64,000 nt of DNA. Origin: Blautia faecicola. GTDB lineage: Bacteria > Bacillota > Clostridia > Lachnospirales > Lachnospiraceae. The position numbers were made by a program, and so were the translations under genes. The DNA is taken from contig NZ_SDKC01000001.1 of NCBI RefSeq assembly GCF_004123145.1, positions 3,525,630-3,589,629 of the forward strand, in the 5' to 3' direction. Below the pieces are notes generated by a model. It was not told the DNA's origin, made no database searches, and saw only the letters and a program-made list of their open reading frames with translations. This document shows, in pieces, positions 51,789 to 61,352 of the stretch (its first letter is position 1; each line of letters begins with the position of its first letter).

Positions 51789-53266
51789 TACTGTTTTCTC
51801 CTCTTAAACCAGATCAAGGTACCGATCAGCAGGAATGCCACCGGGATCACACCGCACACGATGATGCTCCAGTATGCCGCATCAAACTGCGGAACGGTCA
51901 GATAGCTCATGGTCAGGCTCTTGCTCGTCACATCGATGACCGGTGCATCATTTTCACACATCCAGCCCAGCGCTGCCAGCACCAGATCCGTATTGCCCCC
52001 GGATACCTGCTGGTCGGTAGCCTCGTCGAGAAGGCTTGCACAGCCGAAATATACCAGCTGTGTGGTATTGTCATCGTCCACCTGCTCGGTTACAGAAACA
52101 CCAACCTGGAAGCTGCCTTCTTCATCGCCGTCCTCTTTCTCATAGGTGGACATATTCTGTACATCTTTCTTGGTATACGCTTTATCGGATGTTGATAACA
52201 GAGGAGTAATTTCCAGCGTATCACGGTAATCGCTCAGTGTTTTTACCGGCTGTGAGATCGGCGCCAGCACATAGCGGTTGTTACTCTTAATGTCTGAGGT
52301 AATATCCGAACTGTCAATGGTCGGAACAATATAATACGGTCTCTGCATGATGTAATGACCGGTATCTCCCTCCATGATCACACCGTCTCCGGTAGTCACA
52401 CCGTAATTTTCCAGTACGCTCTTCAGGTTCGGCATATCTGTTCCGGTATATTCCGTGAAAATCATCACTTTTCCGCCGGCTTCCATGTAGGTAATGATCT
52501 TCTGTGCTTCTTCTTCCGAGAGATCTTTCTGCGGCGCTGCGATCAGCAGGCATCCGGTATCTTCCGGAACCGCATCCTGTGTCAGCAGATTCAGGCTCTG
52601 TACATCGTAATTTGCTTTCTCCAGACTGTCGGTCAGGCTGCTGTTCAGATCCAGTTCTTCATGACCTTCCAGCGTGTAGATCACCGGCAGATTCTCGGAA
52701 GTCACATAAGAGATCGCACTGTCGATCTGACCTTCCCCGTCAAATCCTGTCGTATTGGTCTGATAGGTCGTATAATCCACCTGTGTTTCGTACAGATCGC
52801 TGTAGTTGATGACTTTACTCTTGTCCCCGGCAACCACAATCAGGCTGTTATCGGACACATCATCGCTCGTATACTGAGAAGTAAAGTTCGGATATAACAC
52901 CGGATCTTTTTTCTCTACGGTGATATGTTTGGACTCCTCTTTGTATTTCGTCAGCATTTTTTCCAGTATGGAGTCTTCATTTCCGGACTGTACGATATGG
53001 TAGATCGTAATATCCGTATCCAGATTTTTCAGGTAACTTACCGTCTCATCTGAGATGGTATACAGTTTCTGGGTACTTACATCCACCTGCGTGTATTTCT
53101 CGGGAATCTGTCCCACGATCAGGTTCACAACAACCAGAACCGCGATCACGATCGCAGTCACCGCCATGCTGTAAGAACCGTTTTTCAGCGATTTTTTATT
53201 GATGCTTCCCATTTCCTTGATGGTACTTCCCGCTGATTTTAATTTCTTTTTGATATTGATTTTCAT
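51788..53266 (-). CDS. GldG-like ABC auxiliary protein
   Basis: 492 residues. One N-terminal helix (about 32-52), a long outer domain (LDTDITIYHIVQ, NLPVIYTLEGHEELDLNSSL, GCLLIAAPQKDLSEEEAQKI) and a C-terminal helix followed by a KRRKQ tail. The fold matches GldG/IFT52-like DUF4350-type proteins that accompany ABC permeases. It works with the permease and ATPase upstream. It overlaps no gene but lies 12 bases from the permease stop. Confidence 0.85.
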   Translation of the reverse strand: MKINIKKKLKSAGSTIKEMGSINKKSLKNGSYSMAVTAIVIAVLVVVNLIVGQIPEKYTQVDVSTQKLYTISDETVSYLKNLDTDITIYHIVQSGNEDSILEKMLTKYKEESKHITVEKKDPVLYPNFTSQYTSDDVSDNSLIVVAGDKSKVINYSDLYETQVDYTTYQTNTTGFDGEGQIDSAISYVTSENLPVIYTLEGHEELDLNSSLTDSLEKANYDVQSLNLLTQDAVPEDTGCLLIAAPQKDLSEEEAQKIITYMEAGGKVMIFTEYTGTDMPNLKSVLENYGVTTGDGVIMEGDTGHYIMQRPYYIVPTIDSSDITSDIKSNNRYVLAPISQPVKTLSDYRDTLEITPLLSTSDKAYTKKDVQNMSTYEKEDGDEEGSFQVGVSVTEQVDDDNTTQLVYFGCASLLDEATDQQVSGGNTDLVLAALGWMCENDAPVIDVTSKSLTMSYLTVPQFDAAYWSIIVCGVIPVAFLLIGTLIWFKRRKQ

Positions 53267-53278
53267 TCTTCCAGCCTC

Positions 53279-54142
53279 CTAATTCCATCTTCTCTTGGTA
53301 ATGGTCTGAACCGTAAGAACCAGGAAAATAATGATCACAGACAGGAAATATACCACTCCCTGCAGGTCCAGAATACCGTTTGTAAAGTTATCAAAGTGAC
53401 TGGTAATATTGAAAACATCCAGGAATTTCTGAATGCTTCCCTCAAACAGTGTGGATTTTACCATATAGGTGATGGCAAGCGCCGCTTCCCCTGCGATACC
53501 GATAACCGCTGCAATCCACAGGTTCTGGATCATATGGTAAATCCATACAGCAGCCAGCAGAACCAGGATCATATAGCAGGTCAGAGACGCCATGGAGCTG
53601 TCCGGAATCAGGGATCCGATACCGGTGATCATGTAGCAGATAAACAGCACGATAAAGGTTACAACTGCTGCAATGACCGGATTTTCCGTAACAGATGACC
53701 AGAAGATTCCGACTGCGATCTGAGCAAATCCGAGAAGGGCAAATCCAAGCACTGCCGTATATGCCATCGCATAGGATACCGTGCCGTATTTTCCCATGAT
53801 CAGCGGATACAGACAGATGATCAGCAGCGGGATCACATAAACGGTAGATACTGCCAGGAACTTGCCGGTAACGATCTCACCAACCGATACCGGAGCTGTC
53901 AAAAGCAGCTGATCGGTCTTCTGTTTGCGTTCTTCTGCGATGGTTTTCATCGTCAGAATCGGCACCAGGATCAGGAACATAACGGTAATGGCACTTAAGG
54001 TGTTGCCAAATAACGGGTATGCATTCTGCAGGTTATAGGCGGTAAAATAGATGCCTTCCAGAAGCAGAATGAAAAATATAAATACATATCCGATCATAGA
54101 GGTCAGATAACTTTTTACTTCTTTCTTATAAATCGCTTTCAT
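53279..54142 (-). CDS. ABC transporter permease, Gld type
   Basis: 287 residues from the ATG at 54142 (AGGAGG upstream; the frame extends further but overlaps the ATPase end without a ribosome site). Six hydrophobic helices in the ABC-2/GldF pattern: YVFIFFILLLEGIYFTAY at the N-terminus, ITVMFLILVPILTMKTIAEE and ERKQKTDQLLLTAPVS (the conserved coupling segment). Start overlaps the ATPase stop by 17 bases. Exports or moves an unidentified substrate. Confidence 0.88.
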   Translation of the reverse strand: MKAIYKKEVKSYLTSMIGYVFIFFILLLEGIYFTAYNLQNAYPLFGNTLSAITVMFLILVPILTMKTIAEERKQKTDQLLLTAPVSVGEIVTGKFLAVSTVYVIPLLIICLYPLIMGKYGTVSYAMAYTAVLGFALLGFAQIAVGIFWSSVTENPVIAAVVTFIVLFICYMITGIGSLIPDSSMASLTCYMILVLLAAVWIYHMIQNLWIAAVIGIAGEAALAITYMVKSTLFEGSIQKFLDVFNITSHFDNFTNGILDLQGVVYFLSVIIIFLVLTVQTITKRRWN

Positions 54143-55181
54143 CGTGAGCCTCCTGTTCTGTTTCATTCTCTTTTTCCACGTCTGTACCGGTTTCATCTTC
54201 CGGTACGGACTCCGGTTCGGTGTCCTGTTCGTCCGTAACAGGGGCTGTTTCGTTTTGTGTCAGTTCGAGGAAGATGTCTTCGAGAGATACTTTCGTAAAC
54301 TGCATATTCAGGATCGGCATTTTTGCATCTGCCATCATATAAAACAGTTTTTCACGGATATCCGTCTTTTCTTCTGTTGTGATCACCATACTCACTGTTT
54401 TTTCGTTTTCTTCCGCTTTCCACTCTATTTTTTGAATTTCTTCTACTCCGCGCAACAGATTTTTAACGTCCTGTTTTTCTCCTTTTACAGTAAGTTCCAG
54501 GGTGTTGCTTCCCAGTGAATGATTCATCAGGTTTTCTGTGGTATCACTTGCAACCAGTTTTCCGTGGTTGATGATCATGATGTAATCACAGACAGCACTT
54601 ACTTCTGACAGAATATGAGAACTTAATATAATGGTGTGTTCTTCGCTGAGTTTCTTGATCAGTTCACGGATCTCGATGATCTGTTTCGGATCGAGTCCTA
54701 CGGTTGGCTCATCCAGAATGATGATCTCTGGATATCCGAGGATCGCCTGGGCAAGTCCTACTCGCTGTTTGTATCCTTTGGACAGGTTTTTGATCAGGCG
54801 GTTTGCCATCGCGGTGATGCCTGTCAGTTCCATAACCTGTTCGATCTGGGTTTCTCTTTCGTTTTTCGGGATTTTTTTGAGTTCTGCCGCGAATTTCAGG
54901 TATTCAGCTACCGTCATATCGAAGTACAGCGGAGGCTGTTCCGGCAGGTATCCGATGCATTTTTTTGCGGCTTCCGGCTCTTCCAGAATGTTATGTCCGT
55001 CGATCAGGATTTCGCCGGATGTAGACGCGATGTAGCCGGTCATAATGTTCATGGTTGTGGATTTTCCGGCGCCGTTGGGACCTAAGAAGCCGTAGATCTG
55101 GCCTTTTTCCACGTGAAATGACAGGTGATCGACAGCAGTGTGATCACCGTATTTCTTTACTAAATTCTTCACTTCTATCAC
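54126..55181 (-). CDS. ABC transporter ATPase, Gld type
   Basis: 351 residues. GFLGPNGAGKSTTMNIMTG (Walker A), NLSKGYKQRVGLAQAIL (signature), IIILDEPTVGLDP (Walker B) and SSHILSE (switch His). After the nucleotide-binding domain comes a domain of about 80 residues, then a strongly acidic tail (residues ~320-351). First gene of the four-gene operon with permease, GldG-like and DUF4340 genes. The family drives a membrane process, by analogy with gliding GldA-F; cargo in Clostridia unknown. Confidence 0.92.
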   Translation of the reverse strand: MIEVKNLVKKYGDHTAVDHLSFHVEKGQIYGFLGPNGAGKSTTMNIMTGYIASTSGEILIDGHNILEEPEAAKKCIGYLPEQPPLYFDMTVAEYLKFAAELKKIPKNERETQIEQVMELTGITAMANRLIKNLSKGYKQRVGLAQAILGYPEIIILDEPTVGLDPKQIIEIRELIKKLSEEHTIILSSHILSEVSAVCDYIMIINHGKLVASDTTENLMNHSLGSNTLELTVKGEKQDVKNLLRGVEEIQKIEWKAEENEKTVSMVITTEEKTDIREKLFYMMADAKMPILNMQFTKVSLEDIFLELTQNETAPVTDEQDTEPESVPEDETGTDVEKENETEQEAHDESDL

Positions 55182-55317
55182 AATTTGTTACCTCCTTTAT
55201 TGGTATTATTTTATAGAGAAAGTGTGATGAAGTTTCGAAATGTTTGTGTTTTCTTTGTGAAATATGTGTGACTTTGATTACCCGAACGCTTCCGGACTCA
55301 CGCTCCTCCCCACGCGA

Positions 55318-55474
55318 CCGGGTCTGCGCTCGGTTTGAGGGGGAGGTGAATAGTCGGACGCTCAGATCCCTCGTATCTTCCCCATATGGCCGGGTCTGCG
55401 CTCGGTTTGAGCCTGTAGTCTCAAACTCGTGCTCGACAAGCGGCTCATCTGGGGAAGATACGAGGGATCTGAGC
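55318..55474. repeat. perfect 25-bp inverted repeat with tandem duplicated unit
   Basis: Arms GCTCAGATCCCTCGTATCTT (continuing CCCCA; 55360-55384) and its exact complement (55450-55474). A 22-bp direct repeat CCGGGTCTGCGCTCGGTTTG+AG lies at 55318-55339 and 55390-55411. The minus strand can be read as a repetitive peptide (SNRAQTR twice), but the nucleotide symmetry is the stronger signal. GC is higher than its surroundings. Confidence 0.7.
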
Positions 55475-55499
55475 TGGGTATTCAAAGCTGAAGAGGAGG

Positions 55500-55985
55500 T
55501 GTGTGGGGAACGTTATTGGCTGATATTTATGGGAACTGTTGGGGACGGCGATTTTTGGCTTTTTGACTGGAGAATATGTCTGAAAATGTAAGAGTCAAAA
55601 TGTGTAGCGTGGTGTAGACGGAACGTTACGGGGTGACATTTATGGCCTATATTCAGAGTTGATATTTTAAAATCATTTTCGAAAGAATAGCTTATATGAT
55701 TTGTGTGATTTTTAGATGCGCGTAGTAGAAGAATGTTCATGGGAGTGATTTTTCTCTGGTCTGTTTTCAGATTCGTATGCCGGACACTTTATATCTGTTC
55801 TCTGTCTTTATTTTTCATAGTTTTTCAGATTCAATCGCAGGTTATGTCTTATTTTAGTTTTCAATTTTATGATATATAACTTTTTTATTTTCTTCCACCA
55901 ATTTCTAATGATCTTATTTTTACTCTCCTCGTATTTTCCCTATATTGGCGTTTTTACTATGTGATCCGATATTGTTTGTTGACTT
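55500..55985. other. gene-poor AT-rich stretch
   Basis: Nearly 490 bases between the inverted repeat and the rsmG terminator. Base content shifts from mixed to T-rich; no ORF with a ribosome site, no RNA gene and no repeat I could recognise. Confidence 0.5.
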
Positions 55986-55989
55986 GTGC

Positions 55990-56037
55990 AAAGAAACCCC
56001 GTTTTGAGCCGTTTTTCGGCTTCTCACGGGGTTTTCT
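55990..56037 (-). terminator. terminator after rsmG
   Basis: Nested stem AACCCCGT ... ACGGGGTT with inner AGCCGAAAAACGGCT, followed by TCTTT on the minus strand, 13 bases after the rsmG stop. Confidence 0.85.
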
Positions 56038-56049
56038 TGTGTTGATGTG

Positions 56050-56775
56050 TTATTTGATTGGTTCTTTGGATGGTAAACCGGCTTTTCTTGGGAATTTTTT
56101 GCCGGTTGGTTTGGTTTTTCGGATGACTACGAAGGATCTTTCCATGTCGGTATCTGCCAGCTGGAATTTTTCGGTTTTTTCCAGGCTGCCGCCGAGGATT
56201 TTGATAGCGGTTTGGGCTTCGGTCAGTTCCTCCTGGATTCTGCCGGACTTGTACGGGATGAAGTAACCGCCTGTTTTTACATAGGGCAGGCAGTATTCGG
56301 ATAGCGTACTCAGGTTGGCTACAGCGCGTGAGACACACAGATCGAACTGTTCTCTGTAGTCTGCCTGACGGGCGTAGTCTTCGGCTCTTCCGTGGATAGC
56401 GCGGATTCCTGTGAGACCGAGGGTTTCAATGACGGTGTTCAGGAATTTGACGCGCTTGTTCAGGGAGTCGAGAAGGACGATCTCCTGATCCGGAAAAGCG
56501 ATTTTTAACGGTATGCCGGGAAATCCGGCGCCTGTTCCAAGATCCAGGATTTTCATCGGTTTGCTGTAATCACACACTTTGACAGACGCTACGCTGTCCA
56601 GGAAGTGTTTGGTGATGACTTCTTCGTATTCGGTGATGGCCGTCAGATTCATCACTTTGTTCCATTCCACCAGAAGTTCATAGTAGGTCAGAAACTGTTC
56701 GATCTGTTTTTCATTTAATGTGATCTCCAGCTCGGCAAGTCCTTTTTCAAACCATGTGGTATCGTATTGAGCCAT
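56050..56775 (-). CDS. rsmG: 16S rRNA (guanine527-N7) methyltransferase
   Basis: 241 residues. KVMNLTAITEYEEVITKHFL, DLGTGAGFPGIPLKIAFPD (SAM site) and VSRAVANLSTLSEYCLPYVK are the RsmG (GidB) markers. It methylates G527 in the 16S rRNA 530 loop; loss gives mild streptomycin resistance. AAAGGA precedes the ATG at 56775. Usual gidB position next to mnmG, but separated from it by a palindromic element and about 320 bases. Confidence 0.96.
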   Translation of the reverse strand: MAQYDTTWFEKGLAELEITLNEKQIEQFLTYYELLVEWNKVMNLTAITEYEEVITKHFLDSVASVKVCDYSKPMKILDLGTGAGFPGIPLKIAFPDQEIVLLDSLNKRVKFLNTVIETLGLTGIRAIHGRAEDYARQADYREQFDLCVSRAVANLSTLSEYCLPYVKTGGYFIPYKSGRIQEELTEAQTAIKILGGSLEKTEKFQLADTDMERSFVVIRKTKPTGKKFPRKAGLPSKEPIK

Positions 56776-56884
56776 GCTTGTTCCTTTCTTTTCTTATCGT
56801 AACTGTCCAGTACATTCACAGTTTCTACCTGCTGAATAGTTACTTCTTATCTTACATTTTTTTTCATATTTCTTTCATCTGCGT

Positions 56885-57048
56885 TAGAGCGTGTTTGAAA
56901 AAGGCTTTTCGTGAGCTGCGAGTCCCAGTTTGTGGGAGATTTTATCCGAATGAGGGCGGCGTAGCGGGCTACGGCAACCGAATGAGGGTAAAATATACCG
57001 CAAAGTGGGGCTTGCAGATTGCGGAAATGATTTTTCAGACACGCTCTA
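56885..57048. repeat. 164-bp palindromic element, type 2, second copy
   Basis: Ends TAGAGCGTGTTTGAAAAA / TTTTTCAGACACGCTCTA, centre GGCGTAGCGGGCTACG. Same length and about 88% similar to 46636-46799. It occupies the rsmG-mnmG gap, where most relatives have none. Confidence 0.85.
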
Positions 57049-57094
57049 AGGTAGGCGGCAGCAGAAACTTCTGCTGCCACACATATATCTCATT

Positions 57095-58972
57095 TTACGC
57101 GCGATGACTTTCCAGATATACCAGCAGCACCGATACATCCGCCGGAGATACCCCTGCGATACGGGAGGCCTGGCCGATGCTTACCGGGCGGTACAGTTTT
57201 AATTTCTGTACGGCCTCGATGCGCAGACTCTTGACCTGATCATAATCCATATCTTCCGGGATCTTTTTGCTTTCCAGTTTTTTGAACTGTTCCACCTGTT
57301 TTAACTGACGGGTGATATATCCATCATACTTGATGTTGATATTGACCTGTTCCCGGATGTCATAGCGGAGTTCCGGACGGTTTTTATCAATTGGTGCCAG
57401 CACTTCGTAGTTCAGTTCCGGGCGGCGGATCAGCTCGCCCAGTGTGGAGCCGGAGGTCAACGGGGTACTTCCATACTGTTCTAGAAGTTCCTGTACCGGT
57501 TTGGATGCTCCCACATTGACATGTTCCACACGCTCGATCTCTTCTTTGATCAGCCGTTCTTTCTCAAGAATATCCTGATACTGTTCCTCGCTGATCAGTC
57601 CGACGCGGTAGCCTTTTTCGCGGAGCCGCAGATCCGCGTTATCCTGACGGAGCAGCAGACGATACTCGGCGCGGCTTGTCATCATACGATATGGCTCATG
57701 GTTTTCTTTTGTTACCAGATCGTCGATCAATACTCCGATATAAGCTTCGGATCGATCAAGTACCAGTAGTTCCTCACCTTTGACTTTCAATGCCGCGTTG
57801 ATACCCGCGATCAGCCCCTGCGCAGCTGCCTCTTCATAGCCTGAACTTCCGTTAAACTGTCCGCCGCTGAACAGATTTTTGATATTTTTAAATTCCAGTG
57901 TCGGCATCAGCTGTCTTGGGTTGATGCAGTCGTACTCGATCGCGTAGGCATTGCGCACGATCTTTGCGTGTTCCAGTCCCGGTACGGAGTGATACATCTC
58001 ATGCTGGACATCCTCTGGCAGGGAGCTGGACATACCGCCGACATACATTTCATTCGTGTTCAGCCCTTCCGGTTCGATAAATACCTGATGTCTGGATTTA
58101 TCTGCAAATCTTACCACTTTGTCCTCGATCGACGGACAGTACCGCGGACCGGTTCCCTCGATCATACCGGAATACAGCGGGGAACGATCCAGATTTTCCC
58201 GGATGATCTCATGGGTTTTCTCGTTGGTATAGGTCAGCCAACAGGATACCTGATCGATCTGGACGCTTTCCGGGTCAGTGGAGAAAGAAAACGGAACGAC
58301 TCTCTCGTCTCCCTTCTGCTCTTCCATCTTTGAAAAATCGATCGACCGTTTGTCGATACGCGCCGGTGTTCCGGTCTTGAAACGGAACATCTCCACACCG
58401 TTCGCCTTCAGGGAATCTGTCAGATAATTGGCTGCCTGCAGTCCGTTCGGACCGGTATAATTGCTGACATCTCCGTAGATGCATCTCGCCTTCAGGTAGG
58501 TTCCGGTACACAGTACCACTGCCTTTGCATAATAGGTCGCACCGGAGTACGTCTTTACGCCTTTGACCGTACCGTCTTCCACGATCAGTTCCGTCACTTC
58601 CGCCTGTTTGATCGTCAGATGCGGCGTATTTTCCAGCACCTGGCGCATGGTATTGCTGTAATTTTTCTTATCCGCCTGGGCACGCAGGGAATGGACTGCA
58701 GGTCCTTTGGATTTGTTTAACATCTTGGACTGGATAAAGGTCTTATCGATGACCTTTCCCATCTCTCCGCCCAGCGCATCGATCTCTTTTACCAGATGCC
58801 CCTTGGAGCTTCCTCCGATATTCGGGTTACACGGCATCATCGCGATGCTGTCCACACTGACGGTAAATACCATAGTTTCAAGCCCCAGTCTGGCTGCTGC
58901 CAGTGATGCCTCGCAGCCGGCGTGTCCGGCTCCGATAACGGCGACATCTATATATTCCACCAGTTTGTTCAT
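57095..58972 (-). CDS. mnmG: tRNA uridine 5-carboxymethylaminomethyl enzyme MnmG
   Basis: 625 residues, full length. [19 protein letters not shown] is the FAD-binding loop. [20 protein letters not shown] and [20 protein letters not shown] are GidA signatures. The C-terminal helical domain binds MnmE. With MnmE it builds cmnm5U at the wobble base of several tRNAs. AAGGAG precedes the ATG at 58972, 22 bases from mnmE. Confidence 0.98.
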   Translation of the reverse strand: MNKLVEYIDVAVIGAGHAGCEASLAAARLGLETMVFTVSVDSIAMMPCNPNIGGSSKGHLVKEIDALGGEMGKVIDKTFIQSKMLNKSKGPAVHSLRAQADKKNYSNTMRQVLENTPHLTIKQAEVTELIVEDGTVKGVKTYSGATYYAKAVVLCTGTYLKARCIYGDVSNYTGPNGLQAANYLTDSLKANGVEMFRFKTGTPARIDKRSIDFSKMEEQKGDERVVPFSFSTDPESVQIDQVSCWLTYTNEKTHEIIRENLDRSPLYSGMIEGTGPRYCPSIEDKVVRFADKSRHQVFIEPEGLNTNEMYVGGMSSSLPEDVQHEMYHSVPGLEHAKIVRNAYAIEYDCINPRQLMPTLEFKNIKNLFSGGQFNGSSGYEEAAAQGLIAGINAALKVKGEELLVLDRSEAYIGVLIDDLVTKENHEPYRMMTSRAEYRLLLRQDNADLRLREKGYRVGLISEEQYQDILEKERLIKEEIERVEHVNVGASKPVQELLEQYGSTPLTSGSTLGELIRRPELNYEVLAPIDKNRPELRYDIREQVNINIKYDGYITRQLKQVEQFKKLESKKIPEDMDYDQVKSLRIEAVQKLKLYRPVSIGQASRIAGVSPADVSVLLVYLESHRA

Positions 58973-58993
58973 TTCTTTCTCCTTCTGCCACTC

Positions 58994-60370
58994 TTACTTG
59001 CCGGTACAGAACTTGCTGAAGATCTCATTGACCAGATCCTCTCCAACCGACTCTCCCACAATCCTTCCAAGCGCCTCATATGCGTTCATAAGATCGATAG
59101 AGAAGAAATCTTCCGGCATCTCCATGGCAATGCTGTTTTCCACCATCGTAAGGCTCTGATACGCTTCCTCAAGCGCCGTCTTATGGCGGACATTCGTAAT
59201 ATATACTTCATCGTTAAAGGACAATTCTCCTGCAAAAAACATCGATTTGATCTGTTCTTCGAGAAGTTCTACACCCTGCTCCTGTCTTGCGGAGATCGCG
59301 AGCACCGGCATATCCGTGCGCGCTTCCAGCATCTCTTTTGTCACCACCGGAGTCAGGTCGCTCTTGTTTAACAGAATGATCGCTTTTTTATCCCGGAGAA
59401 TCTCCAGAATTTCCTCATCATTTTCATCTAACGGAATGGAGGAATCCACGACATATAATACCAGATCCGCGTCTTTTGCGTAAGCTCTGGCTCTCTCCAC
59501 GCCGATTTTTTCCACCACATCTTCCGTTGCCCGGATTCCCGCCGTATCCATCATCCGAAGGGAGATTCCCTGTAAAACGATTGTCTCCTCAAGGACATCT
59601 CTCGTCGTTCCGGCGATATCCGTGACGATCGCCTTTTCCTCTCCGACCAGATAATTTAACAGAGAAGATTTTCCCGCGTTCGGTTTTCCCACGATCACGG
59701 TCCGGATACCTTCCCGTATCATCTTTCCTTCGTCAAAAGAGTCCGCCAGACGACGGATCTTCTTCTTTTCCTCTTCTACCGTCTGCGCGAGTTTTTCGCT
59801 GTACCCGTCCAGACTGATATGTTCCGGATCATCCAGCGCCGATTCAATATACGCGATATGATACAGGATACTGCTTCGGATCTCTTTGATGGACGTTAAG
59901 ACAGAGCCTTTCAGCTGGCTTAACGAGCTTTTTAGTGCGTATTCATTCTTCGCCTGGATCACATCGATCACCGCCTCTGCCTGAGACAGATCGATCCTTC
60001 CGTTTAAGAAGGCACGCTTGGTAAATTCTCCCGGTTCCGCCGGTCTTGCACCCGCATGGATCACGGCTTCGAGTACCTTTTTCATGGCAAGAACGCCGCC
60101 GTGGCAGTCGATCTCCACCGTATCTTCTCCGGTATAACTTCTCGGTCCTTTCATGATCATCACCAGGACTTCATCGATCATGGTATCGTTGTCATAGATA
60201 AATCCGTAATGGATCGTATGGCTTTCGGCTTCTTTTATCTTCTTTTTTCCGCCTTTTGAGCGGTATACTTTGCTGATGATCTCCATGCTATCGTCACCGC
60301 TGATACGGATAATGCCGATTCCTGAAGCACTCATCGCTGTGGCAATTGCCGCAATCGTATCTCCTGTCAT
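58994..60370 (-). CDS. mnmE: tRNA modification GTPase MnmE
   Basis: 458 residues. The N-terminal folate-binding domain starts TIAAIATAMSASGIGIIRIS. The inserted G domain has GKPNAGKSSLLN (G1), DIAGTTRD (G2 region), DTAG (G3), NKSDL (G4). The C-terminus FCTGK carries the conserved Cys. Partner of MnmG in cmnm5U synthesis; K+-activated dimeric GTPase. Conserved origin-proximal order jag-mnmE-mnmG-rsmG is kept. Confidence 0.98.
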   Translation of the reverse strand: MTGDTIAAIATAMSASGIGIIRISGDDSMEIISKVYRSKGGKKKIKEAESHTIHYGFIYDNDTMIDEVLVMIMKGPRSYTGEDTVEIDCHGGVLAMKKVLEAVIHAGARPAEPGEFTKRAFLNGRIDLSQAEAVIDVIQAKNEYALKSSLSQLKGSVLTSIKEIRSSILYHIAYIESALDDPEHISLDGYSEKLAQTVEEEKKKIRRLADSFDEGKMIREGIRTVIVGKPNAGKSSLLNYLVGEEKAIVTDIAGTTRDVLEETIVLQGISLRMMDTAGIRATEDVVEKIGVERARAYAKDADLVLYVVDSSIPLDENDEEILEILRDKKAIILLNKSDLTPVVTKEMLEARTDMPVLAISARQEQGVELLEEQIKSMFFAGELSFNDEVYITNVRHKTALEEAYQSLTMVENSIAMEMPEDFFSIDLMNAYEALGRIVGESVGEDLVNEIFSKFCTGK

Positions 60371-60392
60371 CTCTGTCTTACTCCTTAAAACA

Positions 60393-60434
60393 GGAAAAGA
60401 TGCTACTCACACCCCGTGAAATAACATCTTTTCC
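60393..60434 (-). terminator. hairpin between jag and mnmE
   Basis: GGAAAAGATG / CATCTTTTCC stem closing a 22-base loop, then TGTTTT on the minus strand; likely a partial terminator or processing site within the operon. Confidence 0.5.
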
Positions 60435-60444
60435 ATTCAACAAC

Positions 60445-61338
60445 TTATTTACCTTTATAAACAACTACGACATGACGGTAAGGTTCATTGCCCTCACTGT
60501 ATGTTTCCACGTACTTGTTTCCCTGCAGTGCAGAATGGATGATTCTTCTCTCATAAGGATTCATTGGTTCTAACACTACCGGCTTTCTTGTTTTACGCAC
60601 TTTGAAAGCAATGTTTTTTGCCAGGTTTTCCAGCGTGTCTTTTCTGCGGCTTCTGTAGTTTTCGGTATCTACTTTCACTCTGACATAATCCTGCTGCTCT
60701 TTGTTGACAACCAGGCTGGTCAGATACTGCAGAGAATCCAGTGTCTGTCCTCTCTTACCGATCAGGATACCCATATCCTCGCCGGCAAAATCGATTTCCA
60801 GGCAATCGGCGGTCTTATCATAGTTCATGGTAATCTCCACCGGAAGTTCCATTGCACCAAATACGCCGGTCAGGAATTTTTCTGCATCCTGTTTCATCTG
60901 CTGTACCTGTTCTTCGGTACGGACAACCGGTTTTCTCGGTTCCGGCTTCGGCTGTGCTTCTTTTGCCACCGGTTTTACTTCCTTATTTTCTGTCTGCGGT
61001 TTGGCAGCAGTCTCTTTTTTCGGCTCTCTTACCGGTTTGGCTTCTTTTTTTACTTCTTTTCTGAATTCTTTTTTGGGTTCTTTCTTTTCTTCCTTAACAG
61101 GGGCTTTCTTTTCCTTTTTCTCTTCTTTTGCAAGCTCTTTTAAGATGTCGAATTCTTCTTCCTGCACCTTTTTACGAACTTTGATCACGGCAGGTTTGCT
61201 GCCGATAAATCCCAAGAAACCGGAAGTACCCTCCTGGACAACCTGAATCTCTAAGTTATCACTGGAAGTCTCGAACTCCAGACAAGCCTTTGTAATGGCT
61301 TCATCGACGGTTTTCGCAGTAATCTCTTTGAATTCCAT
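60445..61338 (-). CDS. jag: RNA-binding protein Jag/KhpB
   Basis: 297 residues. Jag_N domain (MEFKEITAKTVDEAITKACL), a long Lys/Glu/Pro-rich linker (about 75-150), a KH domain with the GKRGQTLDSLQYL loop and an R3H domain (NYRSRRKDTLENLA, MNPYERRIIHSALQGN). KhpB binds small RNAs and mRNAs and influences cell elongation in streptococci. It lies 14 bases after yidC. The linker is longer than in Bacillus. Confidence 0.95.
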   Translation of the reverse strand: MEFKEITAKTVDEAITKACLEFETSSDNLEIQVVQEGTSGFLGFIGSKPAVIKVRKKVQEEEFDILKELAKEEKKEKKAPVKEEKKEPKKEFRKEVKKEAKPVREPKKETAAKPQTENKEVKPVAKEAQPKPEPRKPVVRTEEQVQQMKQDAEKFLTGVFGAMELPVEITMNYDKTADCLEIDFAGEDMGILIGKRGQTLDSLQYLTSLVVNKEQQDYVRVKVDTENYRSRRKDTLENLAKNIAFKVRKTRKPVVLEPMNPYERRIIHSALQGNKYVETYSEGNEPYRHVVVVYKGK

Positions 61339-61352
61339 AGCCCTTTCTCCCC

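Noticed and set aside
55144..55485. 113-codon minus-strand frame with SNRAQTR repeats as a protein
   Set aside because: The translated repeats follow from DNA inverted and direct repeats and the frame overlaps the ATPase start; treated as a repeat element.
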